Positions 10,419 through 21,800 are shown, counted from the first letter of the stretch. The stretch: DNA of 64,000 bases from Apoda limacodes (GCA_946406115.1 OX291545.1:28887153-28951152); one strand, 5' to 3'. The notes: generated from the sequence alone by a model not told the origin. Made by a program: numbers and translations.

Positions 10419-12316
10419 TCTATCTGATGACATCGCTATGCCATCAAAAATAGTTAATTATCATTTTACTAACTGCAAATTTACTAATTGTTTCGCTAAA
10501 TAAACTTTTTATCTGTTATAAAAAGTTGAAAAACGTCGTATGATACACGTGTGTATTAATAATTACCGTCCTCAGCTTTCTTAGGCTCTCAATACCGGTT
10601 GTTTTTTTTGTCAAAAAGTTTTTATTTTTTAAAACATTTTTGTAGTTTTCAATATGGTCAAATAAACATTACCTATTAGGGCAAAAAATGAAAATTTCTA
10701 TTAAATTGTTAAAATAGTTATGGCAGTATTACTTTAATTACGCCACTTCAACCAGCTTCATATAAAATAAAGTATTCAGTAAGCGAAATTTTAAAATTTT
10801 GGAACATAGAATTTGCAATCGTGAAGCATGCATGAACCATGTCCGCCATGTTTTTGCGGCCTTACCTATTTAGATAAACAAATAGCATACATTTATCCAC
10901 TGTTCCTAATTACTTTCTCTCTGTCGAGTCACCCGGTACAGTTGACTTTCGAGTTAAAGTTTTCATAGCGTTATGCAACGTCCTAGGATGATTGTCACTT
11001 TCTGACGAAAGGGCTGTGGAATGCAACTTAATCATTGTTTTGTGCCGAATCTAACTTTTATTTTCCACGATACTCGGTGAAGAAAATGTACTTTTCAACA
11101 CACTTTCTTATAAAGCAGCATTTACCTTTAAGCTTCTTAATAGCGCCCGTTCAGTTCTCCTTTAATTTACAGTCTATTTTTTAATTTTTAGCAAGAAGAA
11201 ATAATGCCTATGAACTAAGTTCTTATTTTTGAGAAATTAAATCTAACGTGTTTGTTAAAAACATAACAAACCTATTAGATTTCGTTAAATATCAACATTT
11301 TAACACTTATCCAAGTATTTACTGTCCTTCAAGTGTGTATAATACAGTCGTATGACACTAGTAAGCTGTGCTCAATACACACTCGGCTGAATTACTCCCT
11401 CACCTTCGCCTCGGGCTGCAACCAACAACCTCGTCTGTAATGAGCAGCCTAGCTAATTTGTATCATTATGTTATATTTTCGAGCAGGAGTGGTAAAAAAA
11501 TATAATTCAATAGTCACTGTAAAAACCTTGAAAATTTGGCGTTATTTGCATCGATAAAACATTATGTGGGTTTTTAAGTATAATTACCACAAAACGTTTA
11601 CCTGCATTATACTAAATAAATAGCCAAATGAACTTTGGGTTACGTATCAAAATGATCATTTCAGTTATTTAAAAAACTTGTACCTAAATAGATTTTGTTT
11701 GAAATAATTTTTAATTAACTATATATAATTAATTAAAGCTGCATCATTTTATTTTTCTCAAGTTTTTAAAACTATATAGATGTGATTGGTGATTTGTGGT
11801 GGTGACTAGTGATATTATATTAGTAGAAGAACAAATGAAATTGGATTTATTTGCGTCTTTCAACAACTTAATGGGTACTCAATTAAGTTTTATAGGTGGT
11901 TGTTGATGTAGGTAAATGGTTAATGCTAACTTATATCATCTTATTAGTTTTTATGCTAGAAAAAATATATATCTAACATTTTCAAATTTCCACTTAAAAT
12001 CCCTTTACAAAGCAGAATACTCTAAACTGTATTTTCTTTAGACGTTTTCACTTAGTTGTTCTTAGCTTAGCATTTTCTTTAAGTTGAATGCCAGAAATTG
12101 CCAAATCAGATAAAACGTGTGGTTGTTGGCAAGCAATTCGCAAAGAAAACACTATTTATTGTATTCGGTCTTATTTATTATTTACGTGAAGATAAAAGAT
12201 CTGTTTAACTTTGTTCTAAAAATGTTATTTGAATCTTTTGGTTTCTTAATTTAAATCATTTTTATTCTCAAAAGATAATGAGTTTTTTAACATCTATTAA
12301 AAATAATACATCTTCA
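10419..12316. other. Non-coding AT-rich stretch
   Basis: No gene seen. A short hairpin lies at 11239-11282, with 18-bp arms of about 15 matches and an 8-nt loop (AAATCTAACGTGTTTGTT against AACAAACCTATTAGATTT). Otherwise only AT-rich unique sequence. Confidence 0.5.
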
Positions 12317-12445
12317 ACCCAAAGGTTGTCTGGAAGAGATCGTTTCAAAGCGATAAAACCGCCTTTTTGTTTTTCTCTATTTGTAAATATGTTTTTTGTA
12401 AAACTATTATGTTGATGCAATAAAATATTTCATTATTATTATTAT
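12317..12445 (+). mobile_element. LINE 3' end with TTA microsatellite tail
   Basis: Contains CCCAAAGGTTGTCTGGAAGA, GATAAAACCGCC and CAATAAAATATTTCATTATT, followed by (ATT)n. The same order occurs at 36901-37026 (AAGGTTGTCTGGGAGA, GATAAGACCGCC, CAATAAAATACATTATTATT). This is the 3' untranslated end of a 5'-truncated non-LTR retrotransposon; the microsatellite tail replaces poly(A). No coding part remains. Confidence 0.75.
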
Positions 12446-14669
12446 CTTTGACAAGAATTTACAAATTAGGTACGAAAACTTGGTTTCCGAATCATTAAAT
12501 AAATCTCGCTCTATAATAGATCATTGTGGCTGTAAGTATGACTATATAACTATCAAGTGGAATAAATCAACATTTTATACCTTAAAAAAACCATAACCGT
12601 GGAAAAAATAACAAGACTTTATGTAGTATAAGCATTCTATTGCTCTCTCCGTGACCGTTCTGACCATCTTTTTTCTAAAGTGTGAGTACTCACGAATCAC
12701 GCAGTTTTATATGAATTGGCAAGGGTGTGCCAACAACGAATAAACATGATTAAAATAAAAGCAGGTGCTACATTAGCAACAAAAAATATCGCAAGCAACA
12801 TGTTGTGCACCAGACCGTGGCGCTACCAGTAGCTGATTGCCACCGACTGCTTAACGATTATTGACAAAGAACACATACATATTCATTAGTAATTCAGCTA
12901 CGATCCACAAAGCGAGCAATGCCTTTTGTATTTATGTGCTTATGAAACCACAAGCTAAATAGTAAACGTCTAATTAACAATGTCATTAATCCCTGTTTTT
13001 TTATGATTTTTTAGGGCCTGCGCTGTAGCGTGCGAGCTCCCACGCGTTTGACTGTGCGGTAGCCCACTGCGTGTGCCCGCAGTTTTGTTTTGCATGTTCA
13101 GTAGACTAAGTTTGAAAGTGGAACCATAGATGTGTTGCCTATATCATAGTCTTTAATAATCTTAATAAATTGACTAGTGTACTTATCTGTCTTTTTGTTT
13201 GTCTCTGTGTCAAAATCGCGACAGATGATATAGTACCCCACAGAGAGATCGACTATTGAACAAAGTTTTTTTAGTTGTAAAATATTTAGCCATTAAACAC
13301 TCTCTTTTGCTCTTTGGAGAATAGAAATAATAAATGCACTTTAAGTCAAGTAACAAGTGTTGTACTTGTCGTTTACTTTACAATGCGAGCCACGTGCACC
13401 ATGTAGCGGCAGCGTAAAACATAAGCAGAAAGAACACACGCATACGTGTGCCGGTGCGGGCGGCCATGGGGGTTGTAGCTTTGTTGTACACCGGGCACAC
13501 GCACCATGCAACATTCAGTACAGCGTTCGTTAGTAAGTTTCAGTTTTAGAACCAAGTAGTAAAAACGTTCGATTCGACTCTTTGTCCGTTCAAATTTTCG
13601 TCTGAAAATTTTTCGTCTCTCAGTCTGGGATCCCATCTTATATGTAGTATAATTACCTTTATAGTAAAAAGACACCATTTATAGTAAACAGGCACACTTT
13701 ATAGAAAAAAGGCAAAAGAGGGTAGTAGACCCGTTTTTTTCATCGACGAATCAATATAAGCCGTTTTAAATTAAAATAAATCCATCGCCTTGCCCAATCC
13801 TTTTTAAGTTTGACAGGAACTGGCAATGAGGATAGATTATTCTATCCCAGGTCTTTTATTTTACCGCTAATTACTTTAAAGCTAGTAATTTATGATGTTT
13901 GGTACATATGTAAAGCCACCTATACACGTAAAGAAATTTATATTTATAGCAATAGAATAAAACTGATACCATATTGAGTAATCGGGTTATTAATAACACA
14001 AAAGGTCAACAACAACAAGACGAAATTAGTATCTCATGTTCAAACCATAACCAGTTTTAATTACGTAATAATAAAAAATACTTAAAAAAATCGAAGTCGC
14101 AACCACTTACGTCACAAAACATGTGTTGTCTACACACATAGTATTTGTATTTACGTTTTCTGTTAGCACAGCCATGAAAGTTCAGCAGCGTATGTCAATA
14201 GTGAATTTTCGTGCTTATTGTCCTCACGGCTTACTTAGTTTGCATACATCTTGGCCGATGGAAATTTTGGCTCAAGTTTGTGTACAAATGAGTGTTTGTT
14301 TTCGCGAGAAGTTTCTGCCTGACAAACTAAATATACAAACAACCTTTTGTCAATCCGATAAAGATAAATATTTTAATATTTATTTAGTGACAGTCAACAA
14401 AGTTATATTATTTATTAACTGCATATGGAATAATGGTTTTATAATAAATTAACACTTAGTATTGCAAACAATGTTTATCTTTAAGTTTTCATTCCTCCGT
14501 ATAGGGTTACCGCAGCACAAACACAATTTATTATACAGCATCTTGGTATAGGAAATATCGATTATTTCTAAAAATGTGGATATTTTTGTTGTAGTATCCA
14601 GTTAAAATGAGGATTTTTTCCGGGGTTGTCTTCGATTCTTGTGTGCTTAGCGGTTAATCCGGCCAAACT
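12446..14669. other. Non-coding stretch with two GC-rich patches
   Basis: Patches at 13010-13100 and 13380-13560 are much richer in G+C than their surroundings. A minus-strand frame of 101 codons (13373-13678) and a plus-strand frame of 109 codons (14123-14452) give no recognisable product. The patches could mark a promoter or untranslated exon. TTCAGTAC at 13515 fits an insect initiator, but that motif is too short to rely on. Confidence 0.4.
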
Positions 14670-14900
14670 TAAGATTCATTTTCTTTTCATCACACTTACT
14701 CGTAAACAGTGTCATTTCGTGCAGGGAAAGCATGTGCTAAGACCTTAATTACTCCCACTTGCTTTTTCTTTGTAAATTTTACTTTCCTTGAAGGAAAGCA
14801 CTCGTTCATAGAACTCACGAGCGGTAATTACGCGCCTATTCTATCAAGAATGTATAAAATCTGTCTGTTCGAAATATGAACTACGCGCACACAATACAAA
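14670..14900 (-). repeat. Dispersed repeat, inverted mate at 47970-48180
   Basis: The reverse complement of this segment shares long blocks with 47970-48180: GTGTGCGCGTAGTT, CGTGAGTTCTATGAACG, GGAAAGTAAAATTTACAAAG, GGGAGTAATTAAGGTCTTAG and ACGAGTAAG. Identity over the core looks about 80%. No TIR, target duplication or coding frame is visible, so the class is unknown. Confidence 0.75.
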
Positions 14901-15942
14901 AGTGAGCAAATATTGGTTATAACCTTAGTCAAAACTTTTTCATTCATAAATTCTCTTGTTATCTAGCGCATATATGTGTCGATCTGTCTGTATGAACTCG
15001 TAATGTACTTTGAATTTAAATATACATACATAAAATTTGTTTTTATTTATCCAGTGTTGTGGAATTTAATTGAAAATATGAAAAGAATGAAAAACAAAGT
15101 GTAAATAAATATTGATTCTGAAAATGTTGCCACCCGAAAACGATTTGTAAAGCAAATAATTTCGTCGAACCAAAGCTACATCACAATGTCGCCCCGGACA
15201 TTTCTGCAAATAATGACTTTTCAGAAAGGCTGACGTTCCACGCCCAGTCTGGCTCTGTTTTAATCAAAACCATTGTCGACATTTCACTCTCGTTTTGGGT
15301 TGAAATTGAAATGCTAACTGTATATAACCTGAATACCTATCTAACCAAATACCTAACTAAACCCTATTTTTCCTTAGTCTTGAAAACTCAATCCTTACGT
15401 CAAAAATACGCAATCAAATAGGATAAGAGAAAGTTAACTATGATATAACTATTGGCTTTTTATTTTTGAACCCAAATTTGGTTTGATTAATTTGAGATTA
15501 GGAATTTGTGTACAAAATAAGACAAGTTTAAAAATATGGTTTCAAAAACTTAAATATATGAGGAAATTATATTCATGTAATATATATAGGTACAAGTTTG
15601 TTACAGTATGTATTTGCTTACAGATCCTAGTATCCTAAAATTAATTCATTTAATTATATAATTGTTGCTATAATAAAAAATAATTACTAAATGTTAATGT
15701 TTTTCATCTGTGAATTTTACGAAATATAAGAATATATAAATATCGTGCATCTATTCTGTAGCATATAGTAACTATTTTGATTCTTTAACGCAGTATTAGT
15801 TATATCTCGAGGTTATAAATAAACACATCACTTTGATCACACAGAAATGTCTTAAGTCAATGGCCTTCATATTTAGAGTATTGTAAATAGCAAAATGACA
15901 AATTAAAAAGAATATGTTTAACAAGTCCTTATGTTATTTTTG
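14901..15942. other. Non-coding AT-rich stretch
   Basis: No gene or recognisable repeat. Mostly AT-rich unique sequence. Confidence 0.5.
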
Positions 15943-16622
15943 TTAAGCCGGCGCCAGATACAGCTTCACACATTTGAGCACTTATGTGATCACTTTGTGT
16001 GGCACGGAACTTTGACTATGTGTTCAAACTTTGAACGAAAGTTTGCAATTTGCCATGTGTTTTCGTTATTTTAGCGCACATCAAATCATTCAAAGTCGCA
16101 GTGTTCAAATGTTTGCGTAGCCTGCCACACTTGTGCAAAGTCCAGTTGGGCGATAGTCGCTGTGAGGAGAGGAAGTACGTTTAATACATATGTAGTGATA
16201 ATTAAAATTCAACAACTACAAATAACCTACCTTGTTCTATTACGATACATTTCACACATCCAATCGCGCCTTCTTCTTGGACGTTTTGGCAGATTGTGCA
16301 CACTTAGCACATTTTTTTATACCACTTAAGTGGCAAACAAGCACACGTCCGCCTGATTGCAAGCGGTCACCGTGGCCTATGGACGCTTGCAACACCAGAA
16401 GTATTACTCGTGCGTTAACAAGATAATTACAAACCCTTAAATAATATAAGCACACTGCGTCAACAAAATCGTCGTCCATCATGTTTGTAGTCTACTAGCA
16501 CACTGTGAAGAAAAATGTTTGCAAAGCATGTCTGGCAAGTTGCTACAATAAGTGTTCAAATATGTGGTCAAAGTCGTCAAAAAGTGTTCAAATGTTTGAA
16601 GCTGTATCTGGCGCCGCCTTAA
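15943..16622. mobile_element. TTAA-flanked MITE (piggyBac-like), nested
   Basis: TTAA at 15943-15946 and again at 16619-16622 flank a 672-bp element. Its ends are inverted: left GCCGGCGCCAGATACAGCTT, right (reverse complement) GGCGGCGCCAGATACAGCTT. Both continue into CA(C/A)ACATTTGA(G/A)CACTT, giving ~43-bp TIRs with few mismatches. Sub-terminal copies of GTGTTCAAA and CTTTGA occur on both sides. A TTAA duplication is typical of piggyBac (also Kolobok). No transposase is encoded, so it is non-autonomous. A LINE 3' fragment has inserted inside it at 16312-16448. Confidence 0.85.
16312..16448 (-). mobile_element. LINE 3' end nested in the TTAA MITE
   Basis: Reverse orientation copy of the YADD LINE at 23795-24810. 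TTTTTTTATACCACTTAAGTGG, broken as T-run then ACCACTTAAGTGGCAAACAA, is followed by GTCCGCCTGATTGCAAGCGG, TCACCGTGGCCTATGGACGC and TTGCAACACCAGAAGTATTA. Only the last ~110 bp of the element are present. The candidate target duplication is AGCACA at 16306-16311 and 16449-16454. The frames on both strands here are artefacts of this insert. Confidence 0.8.
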
Positions 16623-17239
16623 TGCTAACGAAAAAATCAACTATTCATTGTATTGGCCTACACAGAATCATTCTTTTCAGCCACCTCAATTTTTGGTATT
16701 CACAAAAGTTACCAATATCCTTCATTACAGCCGTCTTTGGGGTCGGTATTACCCGACTGTATGTGATAGCTGCCGCTACTAAGGTTTTTATAGGTTATCT
16801 GTTGTAATTTTATATCGGCAAAATATTTAACGGTATGTACTTTAATGTACGCTGCAGGAATAAAGTAATGAAAAAATAAGTAATGTTCTGTTAAGCTTAT
16901 ATGTCTATTAACTTTCATACACCGATACTAAATACAGGCTTGCATATAACTTGATATACATGACATATGTATAATATAATTGATTTAATTGTTAATTGTC
17001 CGTAATCAAACCAAACTATACAAATGCCTACTAATTTTATCAGATTTTAAGAAAACTGACAATATGACGTGCGTTGTAAAATCCGATGCACCGAGGATTC
17101 CATGCAGACTTTTATGTAGATGTTGAAGAACAAAATTCACTTTTTAGTTAAAAAAAATGTTACCACATACATCGATATAAGTCACGACGAATTATCCTTT
17201 TGCAAATGTAAGTTTGTAATCAAATATTTAAATATAATA
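16623..17239. other. Non-coding AT-rich stretch
   Basis: No gene recognised. The 100-codon frame beginning at 16505 runs out of the MITE into this unique sequence and has no recognisable product. Confidence 0.5.
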
Positions 17240-17460
17240 ATATATACAATAAAATTTTCTTTACTAGAGCTGTGTGACCTTGATTTTAATTTTTTAACAG
17301 CTCTAAAGAACAGTAGACCCCAGTATTTGATGTTAATTTTAAATGCATAACTCCATGCTTTTCTGAGACAAGGGTCTTGCTTGACAGATAGACAGACGGA
17401 TAGCAAATCAACTATATGGGGTTCCGATTTTTTCCTTTTAGGGTATCTATATTACCCTTT
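17240..17460. repeat. Probable degenerate interspersed repeat
   Basis: Contains TTTCTGAGACAAGGGTCTTG, CTTGACAGATAGACAGACGG and ATGGGGTTCCGATTTTTTCC. This order is familiar from repeats spread through lepidopteran genomes (a tract of GACAGA units followed by a GGGTTCCG block). No second copy with the same interior is present in this window, so the call rests on familiarity only. Confidence 0.4.
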
Positions 17461-17751
17461 TATATAAAATTATAACCCTGTATTCAATTTATTGATAAGG
17501 TATAACTTTAAAGATAAGAAGACGTTTGAAGGTATACATTTCTAGTACCTATGTAGATTCCAACGAAACATTTTAGCGACGATAAAACAACACTCGTCTT
17601 CCTTTGACATATTTTTGTTTTTATATCACTTTACCTTGGTACCAGTGTAACCAGATATATGGTGGCATACATTTAAACTTGCAGAACCAGTTTTAGCTGA
17701 TAACAGTTGTTCACGGATGAATAAACGTATCATTTTGTATAACACCTAAAA

Positions 17752-17787
17752 TACCTTTAACCGAGCAATTCTTGTATATATGTATAT

Positions 17788-17819
<32 letters not shown>

Positions 17820-18080
17820 AAATCTGTATCTCGAAAACGGCTTTAACGAATTTCATGAAATTAAGTACGCCGGGGGTTTGGGGGGTGATAAATCGATCTA
17901 GCGAGTTTTCAGTTTTATCTGTGTTTTCAGGCAATGATAAACTGAAAAATATGACTCTTCCTGACATCTATTGGCGAGTAGTAATACTATTATTTTAACC
18001 GACACGGCAACACTTAAGCTACTTAACAAAAGATGGCGTTGTTAAAAAAACTAGCAAAGCTCGGTTCCCAGGTTCTAGAT
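17752..18080. repeat. Dispersed repeat with TA microsatellite, copy 1
   Basis: Same sequence as 42828-43124: CTTTAACCGAGCAATTCTTG, a (TA)n run, ATCTC(G)..AACG, GATAAATCGATCTAGC, GACTCTTCCTGACATCTATT, GGCGAGTAGTAATA and AGATGGCGTTGTTAAAAAAA. The (TA)n run sits at 17776-17822. Both copies keep the same relative order, so this is one mobile family, of unknown class. The mirror-image frames on the two strands here read through the TA run. Confidence 0.75.
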
Positions 18081-18618
18081 AGATACTAATACTATTAATA
18101 GTTTTTTTTTTTGTTTATTTGTCATTCAACTACTAAATCCATTCTAAAATTTCTGTTTTAAAACCTAATGTAAACTTCACTATCCTTGTGTACAATATAT
18201 TCTGTTTTGATTTAAATGATATTTTTAGTAAGAGATATCAATATTTATTAATAAAGTAAAGTTCGAATAAATAAGGCATTCGCTCTACGTTGCAACGAAG
18301 CATCGGCTTAAAGAGCGACATATTTTAGGCGCAGTGATAGTTAAAGGGACAGATGGAAATACATACAATTGTCCTTTTATCCCTTTCAATATTTCCCACA
18401 ATGTTTTTGCTGGTCCCTATTCCTCACGAGTCGTCCTGACGGTATTACAATTGACTGATTTTGGCATCCGTAGAAACAAAAAGGGAAAAAAAATGGTTTC
18501 TGTGCAGGTGAAGTCACGGAGCGCATCTAAATATATATTACGACAATGTAAACCTACAGTGAGGCATTGGCAGTGTAGGCAGGGGTGCACTAAGAAAGGA
18601 ATTAAATGATTTGCACTA
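18081..18618 (+). other. Unrecognised 91-codon open frame in a GC-richer patch
   Basis: An open frame from 18334 to 18609 gives a 91-residue basic product with motifs such as RRNKKGKKMVSVQVKSRS near its middle. I do not recognise a domain. The start used is an ATA/ATG-weak context, and no Kozak-like ATG supports it. The DNA is less AT-rich than its flanks, so an old transposon coding fragment is possible, but chance is the more likely explanation. 18081-18330 holds nothing recognisable. Confidence 0.2.
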
Positions 18619-19618
18619 TAAAAAATAACAATATGTTATGTTTTACATTCCTATCCGCTACTTTAAGAAATTTTTGAATGTTAAAAACAATTGTCCATTT
18701 TATACATATTAAAACTTCAGATTCTATGGTCACCTAGCTATAATCGCAAACATAGGAAACACTTAAATGTAGCTAAATGCATTTTCTTTCACAAACATAC
18801 CTATGAATCCGTTATTTTTGCAACTCACCCGTAGAAAAACCAAATTTTTTTAATTTTTTTTCATTACCTGCAGCAAATTTTTTGTAAAACATCATGTAAA
18901 TTGTGAGCACTGTTGCGAAGACGTCAGGACTAGTGTCACTTTAATCCCGTGGGAACTCTTGATCAGAATAAGGATTACCTATCTGGGGGCTAGCACTACC
19001 GTAGTGCTTGGTCGTTTCGCTACCGTCACATGGGCGTAAGGTAAATAATTTTTGCACTGTTCATTACTTTTCTGTTATACAATAATTCTTGTAGTATGGA
19101 AACAGCCAAGCAGCATATTTTGACTAAGGTGTAAAGGTCGTGAAGATTGGGCTTGTAGAGTCAGGGAGTGAGAAGCTTGGCTCTATATGAGATCTGAGAG
19201 CTTTTTGACAGTGCAAGCCATATGGTCTCGTCTTGGCAACATTTTACACGAAAATGTTTTTTGGTAGGATTCTATATTCTGTCAGAATATACAGAATATA
19301 TAGCTTCCTATACAGCTCTCCCTGCACCAAAATTCAAATCATAACGTTGCTTTGTAGCAGTTGAATACTTACAAATAAGGATATTTTGATCTAAACACTC
19401 ATAATATTCAAAACAAAATATAGCCTATATTCACCTTTAAAGTTATTTTAATTCTAAATATTGATAAAATAATTTTTGAAATCGGTTGAATAGTTTCGGA
19501 GATTACCTCCTACATCCAAACTTACTAACTTAAAAACTTTATCTCTTTACAATATTGTATATATAACGTACTTGATATTATGTTTGTGATGCTACTGTTT
19601 GAATATTTTTTTTCGTTA
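18619..19618. other. Non-coding stretch with traces of repeats
   Basis: AATCCCGTGGGAACTCTTGA near 18943 and GAAATCGGTTGAATAGTTTC near 19478 resemble pieces of lepidopteran retroposons. They are too short to delimit. A small palindrome, ATATTCTGTCAGAATAT, lies near 19273. Confidence 0.4.
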
Positions 19619-19745
19619 CAAGTCAGCCTACCACTCTCTAACAAGATTGGATAAACCGGAGCACGGTATGTCTACTAGAAATAGAATCTGGAGCCAGTTT
19701 CCTATTATGACCAAGAGAACTACCAGACGAGATATCAACTTTTTT
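19619..19745. repeat. Dispersed repeat family B, copy 1
   Basis: Shares AAGT(C/A)AG, CCACTCTCTAAC, GG(A)(T/C)AAACCGGA, GGTATGTC, TCTACTAGAAATA and AGTTTCCTA(T/A)TA in the same order with 26502-26632. A more diverged copy is at 27849-27955. Its position just below the RTE-type LINE fragment could mean it belongs to that element's tail, but I cannot show this. Confidence 0.6.
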
Positions 19746-19869
19746 TCCCTTTTCACTAACACATTTTTTAAAACAGAAATCATAAGATGTGCTTATATCT
19801 TAACAAAGTGTTAACTTTTATAATTATTAGATGGATGTAAATAGAAAATAGAAAATTATGTCTAAAAGC

Positions 19870-20304
19870 ATTTACACAAAGCAAACTAGTTATTCTTCAT
19901 CTGCTTATAACACTCCTGCTGGACATAGGTCTTTCCTGATGAACGCCACCACACCCGGTCCTCTGCCTTTCTTATCCACTTGCACTTGCGGCTACCTATT
20001 TAAGGTCATCGGTTCACCTGGCTGGAGGGCGACCCAGGCTGCCCTTACTAATCCATGGTTTTTATTCTATGACTCGTCTGCCCCATCGGCCATCGGTTCT
20101 GCGACTATTATGACCTGCACATTACCACTTAATTTTGCTTATTCTGTGGGCTATCTCAGTGATTTTAGTTCTTCGTCGGATCTCTTAATTTATGATCATA
20201 TCCTTTGAAGAATCTCCGAGCACAGCCCTTTCTATAGCCCGCTGAGTGGCTTCTAGCTTGTAAATCAGGCTAAGTGTCAGTCTCCATGTTTTCTTATCAG
20301 TCTC
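19870..20304 (-). pseudogene. RTE-type LINE C-terminal fragment, decayed
   Basis: Reading the minus strand gives the familiar tail of an endonuclease/reverse-transcriptase polyprotein. In order there are YETDKKTWRLTLSL, LEATQRAIERAVLGDSSKD, EIRRRTKITEIAHRISKIKW, RRTDGRWGRR, then GSRKCKWIRKAEDRVWWRSS and KTYVQQ at the end. Several in-frame stops (for example after KIKW and inside the GRRVIE block) and a frame change show that it is dead. The catalytic reverse-transcriptase core is missing; only the region after it remains. A SINE copy (20305-20596) abuts its upstream side. The plus-strand frame of 116 codons over the same DNA is a shadow. Confidence 0.75.
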
Positions 20305-20596
20305 ATACGTTCCCACTGCGGAGACCCGCCTACCCTCTACGAGGGTGATTTGGGCCGTAGATCACACTTGGGCCCAGTGCTAATTGTGGGTCTCACATGC
20401 TTTTTTTATTTATTTTCCGCATGCAGGTTGTTTACGATTTGTTTTCTTTACCGGAAAGCCAGCGGTGTGTATAATCAATATACTTAAGAAATTAAGAAAA
20501 GAGTCATTGGTTTACGCCGGGTGTCGAACCTCCGCCACTCACGACGCAAAGTGAAATCGAAACCCTTAGGCCACCAACGACTTGCAAACGCACGAA
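20305..20596 (-). mobile_element. tRNA-derived SINE, copy 1
   Basis: On the minus strand the head is tRNA-like: GTGGCCTAAGGGTTTCGATT, then GTGGCGGAGGTTCGACACCC, which contains the pol III B box GGTTCGA. The body follows with GAGTCTTTTCTTAATTTCT and TTCCGGTAAAGAAAAC, and the tail with CACTGGGCCC, GGCCCAAATCACCCTCG and GGGAACGTATGAGACTGAT. The same order is present at 31499-31840 and 29340-29620. It lies directly against the RTE LINE fragment. Confidence 0.75.
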
Positions 20597-20924
20597 ATGC
20601 AAACCATGAAAGGCAAGACGCGTTGAGTAAATACCTTCGTCAACTTACCAAATGATTCCTAGCCCAACTGAATTATTCAGCTTCCTTATTGTAGTTTTTT
20701 ATAATTAGTGTAACTATCTAACAAATAATTATAATTACAGTCTTATTCATTATTACAGATAATTTTTCTTCATTTAACTATGTATCTATGACACTGTTTG
20801 ATTACAAATTTCGACATTTGAATCCCTATTAATGAATACCAACCTCACAATGGTATGTACCTACTATCTAGGTATTCATGATCAGGGCATTTTATTCCCT
20901 TGAAAGATCCACAATGTAAATAAA
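20597..20924. other. Non-coding AT-rich stretch
   Basis: Nothing recognisable. Confidence 0.5.
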
Positions 20925-21345
20925 AACTCTGATTTCATACTTCGTCCGCGTGGACTTCTGGAAAAAAGTACGTTTTTACTGATTATAGTTTTACCTACAA
21001 AAATAACGGAATTGTCATACGAATTTCAAACCTTTATTTTGCCCTCTAGGACATGATTTTCCAAAAACGGTGATACACGTCAATCTTCATTTTCAACCAA
21101 AAGGCCAAGTACCAATATTTATGCATTTAGGTTCAAAAATGCATTTTCATACAAACTTCCAACTCCAATTTAACCCCTTTATTTTGGATTGGATTGTATT
21201 TTGCAAAACCCTTTCTAAGTGATCTCCTACGTCTATAACATAACAGGAAACTCTGAAAAAATTTCAAGTCTCTAGACTACGAAGCTTGGGCTGTGAGTTA
21301 ATATATTAGTCAGTCAGTTTATTCTTTTATACAATTATATATATT
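20925..21345. repeat. Lepidopteran-type interspersed repeat, partial
   Basis: Opens with ATACTTCGTCCGCGTGGACTT and closes with AAATTTCAAGTCTCTAGACT, GGGCTGTGAGTTAATATATT and AGTCAGTCAGTTTATTC. Between them are CAAACTTCCAACTCCAATTT and ACCCCTTTATTTTGG. This order is a common repeat of butterflies and moths. The class is uncertain and no coding frame is seen. Confidence 0.6.
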
Positions 21346-21595
21346 TCACAGCTTTACCTCAATTTAATGCAAAATATTAAGACAAATTATTTTAAGTTTG
21401 TCAATATGTGATACTAAGGTTAGTTAAAATATCAAGCGATAATAAGAATGATAACCACGCTGATTTTTTTAATTATTCAGGACAATTAATGAGATATATT
21501 AAAAGATCAACAATATAATGTCAAGATATTTGTTATCACTTATCCCCAAGGGATGGCAACAGATATAAATATTTATAAATATTAATAAAAGTAAA

Positions 21596-21800
21596 CAAAG
21601 CTTGTGTTATGGGTACTAAGACAACGGAAATAAATACTTAAATATTACTTTTTTTTGTAAATACATACATATCATACATAAATACACCCAGACTCAAGAA
21701 AAACACAAATGTTTATACTATGACATAAATGTTTGTCCAGTGCGGCTATCGCAACCCACACCCTCTGCACAGCAGCAGGCCACACTACCAACTAGGCTGT
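21596..21800 (-). mobile_element. tRNA-derived SINE (second type), copy 1
   Basis: Contains AAGCTTGTGTTATGGGTACT, AAGACAACGGAAATAAATAC and an A/T-rich middle, then CTATCGCAACCCACACCC and AACTAGGCTGTGGG. In reverse the last part reads as a tRNA head, with a TAGTTGGTAGTG A box and a GGGTTGCGATAG B box. The copy at 33888-34230 has the same order (AAGCTTGTACTATGCATGCC, AGACAACGGATACTAATACA, GGGAATCGAACCC). Confidence 0.7.

Noticed and set aside
13373..13678. 101-codon minus-strand frame as a host gene
   Set aside because: No recognisable domain, unsupported start, and the frame spans a junction between a GC-rich patch and AT-rich DNA.
16232..16482. Small genes on both strands at 16.2-16.5 kb
   Set aside because: The frames lie in the nested LINE 3' end and the TTAA MITE.
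17746..17998. Frames of 72-73 codons on both strands with IYIYIY runs
   Set aside because: They are the (TA)n microsatellite translated.
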